Below, one piece after another: positions 17,609 through 24,217 of a stretch of DNA of 35,978 nt. The notes under the pieces were generated by a model that made no database searches, was not told the origin of the DNA, and worked only from the letters and a program-made list of their open reading frames with translations. The stretch comes from Armatimonadota bacterium. Its GTDB lineage: Bacteria; Armatimonadota; Fimbriimonadia; Fimbriimonadales; Fimbriimonadaceae. Location of the stretch: the NCBI GenBank assembly GCA_018268395.1, contig JAFDWQ010000003.1, positions 1 to 35,978 on the forward strand, read 5' to 3'. Position numbers and translations under genes: made by a program. The number at the start of each line of letters is the position of its first letter. The stretch's first letter is position 1.

Positions 17609-19698
17609 AGACCCTCACAGCGCTTGTCGCCGTTTCATTGGCTTCGTCCGTTTCCGCTCAGACCTGGCGCGAACTTGGGCCTTCGCCGATTTCCGGCGGG
17701 TTCACAGGCCGGGTCTCGGCGATCGCTTGTAGCGCGACCGACGCGAACAAGTATTTCGTGGGGGGTGCTGACGGAGGCGTCTGGCGAACGACGGACGGCG
17801 GGTCGCACTGGAAAAACGTCACCGACTTCACGGCGACGACGTCGGTCGGAGCCGTCGCTATCGACCCGACTGATGACAACGTGGTCTACGTGGGTACGGG
17901 CGAGGCCAACTATGCCAACCACAGCCGTTACGGCCAAGGGATCCTGAAGAGTACGGACGGCGGTGCGACGTGGACCTTGAACGGGGCCGGATCCTTCGCC
18001 GGGCGCACCGTCTCCAAAATCGTCATCAATCCGCAGAACACTCAAGTCCTCTATGCGGCGGTCGCAGCGGCGGGCGGGTTCCCTGAGAAAGCAGCGGCGA
18101 AAGGGCATCCTCAAAAGGACGGCCCATATGGGGTGTTCAAGTCGACCGATGGAGGAGTGAACTGGACGCAATTGGCAGGCGGGTTGCCGAACCAGGCCGC
18201 GACCGACCTTGCCCTTGTACCCAGCAGCCCGGACACGCTCTTCGCGGCCATCGGCCGTCCGTTCGGTGCGACCGAGAACGGCATCTATAAGTCGACGAAC
18301 GGTGGCTCGACGTGGTCGAAACTGGCCGGAGGACTGCCGTCGGCGAACGTGGGGAGGATCTCGATCGCGACCGCGCCGACGGACGCGAACCGCGTCTACG
18401 CACTTTTCGTGAACAAGTGCGACGCTGCAGGGAACAACGGCTTCACGCTCGGCGGCTACAAGTCCGTCAACGGTGGAACGTCGTGGACGAGCGTGCCCGT
18501 CGGGGACTTCCAAGCGACGTACGGCTGGTACCTCTGTGCTGTCGGCGTGAGTCCGACGAACGCCGACACGGCCGTCTTCGCCGGCTACGACCTGATGCGG
18601 ACGACGAACGGCGGGACGACGTTCTCGTTCATCACGCCGCAGCACGTGGACAACCATGCCGTAGCCTGGGACGCTTCAGGGCGGCTCTTGGCCGGGTGCG
18701 ACGGAGGCTTCTTCCGATCGACGAACAACGGCTCGTCCTGGACGAACTTCAATGCAGGGCTGGGCATCACGCAGTTCTATGCGGCGATTTCGCTGAGCCC
18801 TGTCAACAAGTTCCTTGTTTTGGGAGGCTTGCAGGACAACGGTACGGTGCAAAGGAGCACCGACACCAAGACCTGGGGCAATTACATCGGCGGAGACGGC
18901 GGCTATACGGCGATCGATCCGAACCTCCCTTCGCGCGAATTCGGTCAGTTCCAAGGTGCGGGCAACATCTACCGTTCCACGAACTCGGGAGGGACATGGA
19001 ACGCCGCCGGAAGTGGGATCAACGGTGGAGACCGGGCCGCCTTTTTCACGCCTATCGAGGTCGACCCCACTACGTCCAGCCGCATTCTGCTCGGGACGCA
19101 CCGCGTCTACCGCAGTACGAACGGCGGCACGTCATGGTCGGCGATCAGTGCCGACGTGACCAACGGTTCTGGTGCGATCCGGGCCCTTGCGATTTCTAAG
19201 TCGAACCCGAGCGTCGTCTGGCTCGCGACGACCGACGGGAACGTCAGTCGGTCGATCGACGGCGGCGCCACGTTCACGAAGAAGCTGACCAACGTGCCGG
19301 GCTGGCCCAGGACGACCCGGGAGATCAGTATCGATCCGACGAACGAGAACACCGTCTATCTGGCGGTCTCCAACTTTGGGACGGACCAGGTCCGCAAGAC
19401 GACGGACGGGGGTACGACTTGGACACCGATCGATGGCGACCTGCCGGATGTCCCCGTGAACGTCGTCGAAATCGACCGGCGGCTGGGGACGGTCGTCCTG
19501 TACGCCGGAACGGACGCAGGGGTCTACAGGTCTTCGGACGGTGGCTCGCACTGGACGCGCTTCGGGAACGGGATGCCGCATTGCGCCGTCATCGACCTCA
19601 GGTTGGACGCGGTCAACAACAGGTTGGTCGCCGCGACCCAAGGCCGGGGCGCCTGGGAGATCCTGTTGATCACGCACGACGATCCGAGCCAGGAGTAA
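17605..19698 (+). CDS. Secreted Asp-box (BNR/sortilin-like) beta-propeller protein
   Basis: 697 residues with signal peptide MKTLTALVAVSLASSVSA, then many copies of the Asp-box pattern S-x-D/N-G-G-x-x-W (for example TTDGGSHWK, STDGGATW, STNGGSTW, SSDGGSHW), spaced 50-70 residues apart. This is the signature of VPS10/sortilin-like or photosystem-stability-factor-like propellers, with enough repeats for one ten-blade or two smaller propellers. No catalytic residues of sialidases were recognised, so a binding role is possible. The start GTG 17605 is chosen because it opens the signal peptide and overlaps the previous stop; the open frame extends 34 codons further upstream inside the preceding gene. 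Confidence 0.9.
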   Translation: MKTLTALVAVSLASSVSAQTWRELGPSPISGGFTGRVSAIACSATDANKYFVGGADGGVWRTTDGGSHWKNVTDFTATTSVGAVAIDPTDDNVVYVGTGEANYANHSRYGQGILKSTDGGATWTLNGAGSFAGRTVSKIVINPQNTQVLYAAVAAAGGFPEKAAAKGHPQKDGPYGVFKSTDGGVNWTQLAGGLPNQAATDLALVPSSPDTLFAAIGRPFGATENGIYKSTNGGSTWSKLAGGLPSANVGRISIATAPTDANRVYALFVNKCDAAGNNGFTLGGYKSVNGGTSWTSVPVGDFQATYGWYLCAVGVSPTNADTAVFAGYDLMRTTNGGTTFSFITPQHVDNHAVAWDASGRLLAGCDGGFFRSTNNGSSWTNFNAGLGITQFYAAISLSPVNKFLVLGGLQDNGTVQRSTDTKTWGNYIGGDGGYTAIDPNLPSREFGQFQGAGNIYRSTNSGGTWNAAGSGINGGDRAAFFTPIEVDPTTSSRILLGTHRVYRSTNGGTSWSAISADVTNGSGAIRALAISKSNPSVVWLATTDGNVSRSIDGGATFTKKLTNVPGWPRTTREISIDPTNENTVYLAVSNFGTDQVRKTTDGGTTWTPIDGDLPDVPVNVVEIDRRLGTVVLYAGTDAGVYRSSDGGSHWTRFGNGMPHCAVIDLRLDAVNNRLVAATQGRGAWEILLITHDDPSQE

Positions 19699-19751
19699 AG
19701 TCAAGGCCGTCCTCACAATTTCCAAACACGGGGCGGCCAAACTCGCTCACG

Positions 19752-19770
19752 GAAGAAGCCCTGCTTCTTC
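19752..19770 (+). promoter_or_regulatory. Hairpin just before the ribosome binding site of the peroxidase gene
   Basis: GAAGAAGC-CCT-GCTTCTTC is a perfect 8-bp inverted repeat ending 3 nt before the GGAGGAG Shine-Dalgarno (about 19773-19779). It could be an operator, an mRNA-stabilising hairpin or a weak terminator for the propeller gene. It is too short and lacks the T-run for a confident terminator call. Confidence 0.35.
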
Positions 19771-19788
19771 GTTGGAGGAGAACCGAAG

Positions 19789-20925
19789 ATGAGGATCCGA
19801 ACCGTCGTGATCGGCGCGTTCGCAGCCGTTCCGTGGTTGCTGAACGCCATGCCCGTGCAAGACCTGGGACACGTTCCGAGGTTGCCAGGCTCGCCCTATC
19901 GGTACGCCGACGCCAGTCAACCGTATCCGCGCTATTTTTGGGACCCGAACGTCTTGGGGAGCGTAGCGCCTGCAGACAACACGCCCGCCGACAATCCGGT
20001 CACGGACGCTGGGGCGGCGCTCGGCCGAGTGCTTTTCTACGATACACGACTCTCGAGGAACTTCACGGTCTCCTGCGGCTCGTGCCACCGCCAGTCTCAC
20101 GGGTTCTCAGACCCTGCCAGGTTCAGCACCGGCCTTTACGGCGGACTGACGCCCCGCCATTCGATGGGGATCACCAATTCGCGGTACTACGTCAACGGCC
20201 GGTTCTTCTGGGACGAACGGGCCGCGAGTCTTGAAGAACAAGTGCTCCAGCCGATCCAGAACAGCGTCGAGATGGACATGACGCTCGGTGAAGCGGTCCA
20301 GCGCGTCCAGGCCGCGCCCTATTACGGGAAGCTGTTCAAGGACGCTTTCGGTGACGCACAGGTCACGACCGGACGGATCAGCAAGGCGCTCGCGCAGTTC
20401 GTCCGCTCGATCGTGTCGTACCGTTCCAAGTTCGATTCGGCGATCGACGCTAACGGGGTGCCTCACTTCGATACGGTGTTCACGCAACAGGAATTCTTGG
20501 GGATGAGGCTGTTCCAACCCGTCCCCGGGTTCCCCAACATCGCCCGAGGATGTGACCGGTGCCACTCGCTGACGGCCCAGATCAGCGACCGGGCCCGGAA
20601 CAACGGACTCGACCTCGTCACGCCAGGCGGTGGCCGGTTCAAGTCCCCATCGCTGAGGAACGCGGCCCTTCGGGCGCCTTACATGCACGACGGACGGTTT
20701 CCCGACCTGCGGGCGGTCGTCCAGTTCTACAATGCGGGCGTCCAAGACAATCCGGACCTGGATCCCATCCTTCGCGACCCGCAGGGGCGTGTCCGGAGGC
20801 TGAACATGACGCCTCAGGAAATCGACGCCATGGTCGCTTTCTTGCGGACGTTGTCCGACCAGAGCTTGGCCGTTGACAAGCGCTTCAGCGACCCGTTCGT
20901 CAAGATCGCTCCCGTCTCGCCCTAG
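19789..20925 (+). CDS. Di-haem cytochrome c peroxidase / MauG-family protein
   Basis: 378 residues, exported (MRIRTVVIGAFAAVPWLLNA). Two c-type haem sites are visible: CGSCH at residue 96 and CDRCH at 255. GRVLFYDTRLSRNFTVSC, WDERAASLEEQVLQPIQNSVEM and YMHDGRFPDLRAVVQFYN are characteristic of bacterial di-haem cytochrome c peroxidases, which reduce hydrogen peroxide in the periplasm with electrons from a small cytochrome or cupredoxin; MauG-like oxidases share the fold. GGAGGAG lies 9 nt before the ATG. It has its own downstream hairpin. No electron-donor gene is adjacent. Confidence 0.93.
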   Translation: MRIRTVVIGAFAAVPWLLNAMPVQDLGHVPRLPGSPYRYADASQPYPRYFWDPNVLGSVAPADNTPADNPVTDAGAALGRVLFYDTRLSRNFTVSCGSCHRQSHGFSDPARFSTGLYGGLTPRHSMGITNSRYYVNGRFFWDERAASLEEQVLQPIQNSVEMDMTLGEAVQRVQAAPYYGKLFKDAFGDAQVTTGRISKALAQFVRSIVSYRSKFDSAIDANGVPHFDTVFTQQEFLGMRLFQPVPGFPNIARGCDRCHSLTAQISDRARNNGLDLVTPGGGRFKSPSLRNAALRAPYMHDGRFPDLRAVVQFYNAGVQDNPDLDPILRDPQGRVRRLNMTPQEIDAMVAFLRTLSDQSLAVDKRFSDPFVKIAPVSP

Positions 20926-20934
20926 GCGACCGTC

Positions 20935-20961
20935 GCCGGGGCACGGAACCCGTGCCCCGGC
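20935..20961. terminator. Bidirectional hairpin terminator
   Basis: GCCGGGGCACGG-AAC-CCGTGCCCCGGC is a perfect 12-bp stem between the convergent peroxidase (+) and spondin/PEP-CTERM (-) genes. T-runs are poor on both sides. Confidence 0.7.
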
Positions 20962-20967
20962 AGTTGT

Positions 20968-21708
20968 TCAAGAACGCCGCTTGGACCGTCTGGTCACGAC
21001 CGGAGCGAGGCCGAAGAGGACGAGAAGGGCGGTGCTCGGCTCAGGAACGACCGTTAACGTGACCGTCGCTAAGTGAGTCGCGTCGCTCCATGACGGCATC
21101 TCGGTCCAAGAGTCGCCCTTGCCGGCCTCGATGCCTCGGTGGAAACCGATCACGTCGTACTCTAAGGGGTTACCAAGGCCCCCGCGAAAGGGCAAATCGA
21201 TCCCGTTCTGGGTATTGACTTCCGTGCCGGCGTCCCAGACCCGGGATCCGGTGACTTCGAGCGTCCATCCAGCGGCGACGCCGTTCTGATAGAGGTGGAG
21301 GTTTCCTGTGGAGGCGCTTTCGCCGATGAAACCGTCGTTCGTCTTGCCGAGCATCGTCGCGAACGAAAAGTGGTCGTGGAAGGCGTCGGCTTCGAAGAAC
21401 ACCGAGCGTGTCTCCATCGAACGCTGGGGCGACGATCCGATGATTCCGAAGGACGTGACACTGCCTCGCGACAGTCCCGCAAGCCGGGCCATCGTACGGG
21501 CGTCACCCGCTTCGGCGATGTCCTTGATCCCGGCTGATGCGGCTTCCCCCTCGGTGAAGATGTCCCAGTCGGCGGTGCCCGCCGAAAAGAAGACCGGACT
21601 CAGAGGTTGGGGCCCGTGGTTCGTGACCGTGAGTTTGAAAGTGTCCGCGCTCGATGCGACGGCGCAAGCGATGAAAGTGAGTGATGCCAGTCGGCGGAAA
21701 GTGTTCAT
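20968..21708 (-). CDS. Spondin-domain PEP-CTERM protein
   Basis: 246 residues with signal peptide MNTFRRLASLTFIACAVASSA. The region KLTVTNHGPQPLSPVFFSAGTADWDIFTEGEAASAGIKDIAEAG would be one continuous spondin N-type block (about residues 25-69), recognised from PLSPVFFS and GIKDIAEAG. The C-terminus is a PEP-CTERM sorting signal: VPEPST, a hydrophobic stretch (ALLVLFGLAPVV), then TRRSKRRS. Such proteins are processed by exosortase and usually displayed on the surface or in exopolysaccharide, so an exosortase should exist elsewhere in the genome. A GGAG Shine-Dalgarno precedes the ATG. Confidence 0.88.
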   Translation of the reverse strand: MNTFRRLASLTFIACAVASSADTFKLTVTNHGPQPLSPVFFSAGTADWDIFTEGEAASAGIKDIAEAGDARTMARLAGLSRGSVTSFGIIGSSPQRSMETRSVFFEADAFHDHFSFATMLGKTNDGFIGESASTGNLHLYQNGVAAGWTLEVTGSRVWDAGTEVNTQNGIDLPFRGGLGNPLEYDVIGFHRGIEAGKGDSWTEMPSWSDATHLATVTLTVVPEPSTALLVLFGLAPVVTRRSKRRS

Positions 21709-21871
21709 TGTTCACTCCGATCAGGGGCCCAGTGACCCCCACTTCCCAAGAGCGCCGCCTCAAGGTCGAACGTGTCACGGAAGCGCCCGCGAAGCAGAAA
21801 CTGAGTCCCATTGCCTGTCGGTGTCCGTCGAGGGCGTAGGGTCCACACCGGCCGAACGCGTCGCTTGGACG

Positions 21872-21901
21872 TTGCATCCACGCCGTGGGGCGGGTGATAA
21901 T
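21872..21901 (+). promoter_or_regulatory. Promoter for a leaderless transcript (TTHB210-like gene)
   Basis: TTGCAT (21872-21877), an 18-bp spacer and GATAAT (21896-21901) form a reasonable sigma-70-type promoter. The hexamer ends 8 nt before the ATG at 21910, so the predicted transcript start is at or next to the A of the ATG. No Shine-Dalgarno is present. Confidence 0.55.
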
Positions 21902-21909
21902 GCACCCGT

Positions 21910-22698
21910 ATGTCAACTAAAGGGATCTTCCGAACGGCAGTGACAGCGTTCCTGAGTGCTCCGCTCGTCGCTGTCGCCTGCCCGTTCTGCGGTCAAGTCC
22001 GGAACAGCATCGTCGGCGACGTCATGGACATGGGCAACGGTACCGTCCGGACTTGGGTGCGCCTCGATAAGGACAAGAAGCCCGAGGCGATCGGCATCAC
22101 GTTCACCGCGACGGCCCTGGAGGGGCTGCCGACGGAAAAGCCCGACAACGGCGAAGACGGCTATGAGTTCACGTTGAAGCTTCCCAAGGAGGCTTCGATG
22201 CTACCGTTCGACCATGTGGCCGTCGACTGGAACCCGAAGAGTCACATTCCTGCACCGATCTACACCGTCCCGCACTTCGATTTCCACTTTTACATGATCT
22301 CGCCGAAGGACCGGATGAAGATCACCGCGAAGGGCGAAGACCTCAAGAAGTGCCAGACGAAGCCGGACGCTGCTTACCTGCCGAAGGACTTCATGTACGC
22401 CCCGGAAAGCGAGATCGCCTTCATGGGATCGCACTGGGTCGACGTCAAGACGCCGGAGCTCCATGGCAGCCCCTTCACCCAGACCTTCATCTATGGGACG
22501 TACGACGGCAAAGTCGTCTTCATCGAGCCGATGGTCACGATGGAATACCTGAAGTCAAGTCCTGACGTGTCGATCGACTTGCCCCAGCCCGAAAAGTTCG
22601 CGTTCAAGGGCAAGGCCTTTCCGACCAAGTACCACATCGCCTTTGACAAGAAGCGACAAGAGTACATGATCGTGTTCAGCGGCTTTATCAAGCGCTGA
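21910..22698 (+). CDS. Exported TTHB210-like protein
   Basis: 262 residues. A signal peptide (MSTKGIFRTAVTAFLSAPLVAVA) ends directly before CPFCGQ, leaving a CxxC pair at the mature N-terminus; the Cys could also be a weak lipobox. The centre contains VDWNPKSHIPAPIY and VPHFDFHFYMI, the conserved block I associate with Thermus TTHB210-like (DUF5602) proteins; the His/Asp cluster could bind a metal. Function is not known. It precedes the octahaem cytochrome gene in the same direction, but a separate regulated promoter lies between them. It appears to be translated from a leaderless mRNA. Confidence 0.8.
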   Translation: MSTKGIFRTAVTAFLSAPLVAVACPFCGQVRNSIVGDVMDMGNGTVRTWVRLDKDKKPEAIGITFTATALEGLPTEKPDNGEDGYEFTLKLPKEASMLPFDHVAVDWNPKSHIPAPIYTVPHFDFHFYMISPKDRMKITAKGEDLKKCQTKPDAAYLPKDFMYAPESEIAFMGSHWVDVKTPELHGSPFTQTFIYGTYDGKVVFIEPMVTMEYLKSSPDVSIDLPQPEKFAFKGKAFPTKYHIAFDKKRQEYMIVFSGFIKR

Positions 22699-22746
22699 TC
22701 CGACGCCCCGTCCTGAAAGGGGTTCTCAGTATAAAGACCTTGGCTG

Positions 22747-22778
22747 CGGAGCGGTATGACGGCCGTCATACCGCTCCG
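22747..22778. promoter_or_regulatory. Crp/Fnr-type operator (32-bp palindrome) of the octahaem cytochrome promoter
   Basis: A perfect 32-bp palindrome with the core TATGACGGCCGTCATA, centred at 22762.5. The half-site ATGAC-N4-GTCAT has the size and symmetry of Crp/Fnr-family sites and contains the TGA read by the E-x-x-x-R recognition helix. A TATGCT -10 hexamer lies at 22792-22797. If it spans -12 to -7, the +1 is 22804 and the palindrome is centred at exactly -41.5, the class II activator position. The probable regulator is the protein encoded at 25656-26369. Confidence 0.75.
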
Positions 22779-22791
22779 GTCGCGGAGACCG

Positions 22792-22797
22792 TATGCT
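22792..22797 (+). promoter_or_regulatory. -10 element of the octahaem cytochrome promoter
   Basis: TATGCT, placed 29.5 bp from the palindrome centre. It has no recognisable -35, as expected for an activator-dependent class II promoter. The leader would be about 24 nt and contain AAGGGA (22816-22821), 6 nt before the GTG start. Confidence 0.6.
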
Positions 22798-22827
22798 CCA
22801 AACGGCCTTCGTGCCAAGGGACTTAAG

Positions 22828-24150
22828 GTGAGAAACAGCTTTGCGGCCATCGTCGGCCTACTCGGCACCGTCCTTCTCTTCGCGGCCGGATCAGGCGTCG
22901 TTTCGACGCCGGTGAAAGCAGAAGCCAAGGCGGCGACCGCTTCCAACCATCGCAGTGCCGGACAGGACAGCGCGTGCGTCAAGTGTCACGAGAAGACGAC
23001 GCCAAAGATCGTCACGGACTGGAGGATCAGCAAGCATAGCGGCGTGCCCGTCGACTGCTCCGACTGTCACGGCAGCGAACACAAGACCGTTGCCGACGCC
23101 GCCAATGCCAAAATCCCGACTCCGCAGACGTGCGCCAAGTGCCATGGCGAGCAGGTCGAGCAGTTCATGGAGGGCAAGCATTCGAAGGCTTGGACCGTCA
23201 TGAAAGCCATGCCGACGACGCACTATCAGCCGATGATGCTCACGGAAGGCCTGAAGGGCTGCGGCGGATGCCACAAGATCGGGGTGAAGTCCGAAGCGGA
23301 CATTAAGGAGATGTCGAAGAGCGGGTCGACGATCTTCGGGCTCTCGAGTTGCGACAGTTGCCACACCCGGCACACGTTCTCGGTCAAGGAGGCCAAGCAG
23401 CCGCAGGCCTGCCAGACGTGCCATATGGGGTTCGACCATCCTCAGTGGGAGATGTACTCGGCGAGCAAGCACGGGGTCCGCAACGGCCTCAAACAGAACG
23501 GCCAGCTCCCAGAGGACACGGCCGCTCCGACCTGCCAGACCTGCCATATGGACGAAGGCCATCATGGCGTCAAAACCGCTTGGGGCTTCCTCGCCGTCCG
23601 GTTGCCGTTACCTGAAGACAAAGAGTGGGCGGCCGACCAAGTCACCATCCTGCAAGGCCTGGGCGTCCTCGATCCCACCGGAAAGCCGACGGCCCGTCTC
23701 GATGCCGTGAAGGCGGTCGACGCGGCTCGTCTCACCCAAGAAGAGTGGCAGGTCCAGCGGGACAAGATGATCCGCATCTGCTCGAAATGCCACTCGCAAA
23801 ACTTTGCGAAGGGCGAACTCGAGAAGGGCGACCGCATGATCCGGGAAGCGGACAAACTGATGGCGGAGGGCGTCAGAATCGTCGCGGGCCTGTACAATGA
23901 CGGGATCATTCCCAAGCCCGAAAACTACGCGGCCGCATTCCCAGACCTGCTCGCGTTCCACGACTCGCCGACACCGATCGAGCAGAAACTGTGGACGATG
24001 TTCCTCGAACACCGCATGCGGACGTTCCAGGGCACGTACCACGCGAACCCCGACTATGCGCTCTGGTACGGATGGAGCGCGATGAAGACGGACATCGTCG
24101 AGATCCGGGGGCTCGAAAAGGACATGCGGGAGAAGTCGAAGAAGGGCTAA
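22828..24150 (+). CDS. Octahaem c-type cytochrome of the hydroxylamine oxidoreductase (HAO) family
   Basis: 440 residues, exported (MRNSFAAIVGLLGTVLLFAAGSG). Eight CxxCH haem sites begin at residues 50, 77, 102, 145, 175, 195, 236 and 318. Family-like segments are WEMYSASKHG and the C-terminal TYHANPDYALWYGW (403-415). HAO-type enzymes either oxidise hydroxylamine or hydrazine, or run in reverse to reduce nitrite or hydroxylamine. The oxidative type has a Tyr cross-linked to the active haem; Tyr404, Tyr410 or Tyr414 may be at that place, but an alignment is needed. There is no C-terminal membrane helix. The start is GTG 22828, with AAGGGA 6 nt upstream; the longer open frame begins inside the operator palindrome. 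Neighbours nnrS and a Crp/Fnr regulator favour a role in nitrogen-oxide detoxification or respiration. Confidence 0.88.
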   Translation: MRNSFAAIVGLLGTVLLFAAGSGVVSTPVKAEAKAATASNHRSAGQDSACVKCHEKTTPKIVTDWRISKHSGVPVDCSDCHGSEHKTVADAANAKIPTPQTCAKCHGEQVEQFMEGKHSKAWTVMKAMPTTHYQPMMLTEGLKGCGGCHKIGVKSEADIKEMSKSGSTIFGLSSCDSCHTRHTFSVKEAKQPQACQTCHMGFDHPQWEMYSASKHGVRNGLKQNGQLPEDTAAPTCQTCHMDEGHHGVKTAWGFLAVRLPLPEDKEWAADQVTILQGLGVLDPTGKPTARLDAVKAVDAARLTQEEWQVQRDKMIRICSKCHSQNFAKGELEKGDRMIREADKLMAEGVRIVAGLYNDGIIPKPENYAAAFPDLLAFHDSPTPIEQKLWTMFLEHRMRTFQGTYHANPDYALWYGWSAMKTDIVEIRGLEKDMREKSKKG

Positions 24151-24169
24151 CTGGAAGAAAGTCCCGCCT

Positions 24170-24183
24170 ATGACGGCGGTCAT
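24170..24183. promoter_or_regulatory. Crp/Fnr-type operator of nnrS
   Basis: ATGACGGCGGTCAT is the same ATGAC-N4-GTCAT site with one mismatched central pair, centred at 24176.5 and only 20 bp after the cytochrome gene stop. GATCAT at 24206-24211 lies 29.5 bp from the centre, identical to the spacing at 22792. The predicted +1 at -41.5 geometry is 24218, the A of the nnrS ATG. Confidence 0.7.
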
Positions 24184-24205
24184 GTCCCGTGGCCCGGCAG
24201 AAGTC

Positions 24206-24211
24206 GATCAT
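24206..24211 (+). promoter_or_regulatory. -10 element of a leaderless nnrS promoter
   Basis: GATCAT matches four of six consensus bases including A(-11) and T(-7), and ends 6 nt before ATG 24218. No -35 and no Shine-Dalgarno are present, in keeping with activator-dependent transcription of a leaderless mRNA. Confidence 0.5.
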
Positions 24212-24217
24212 GGGACT

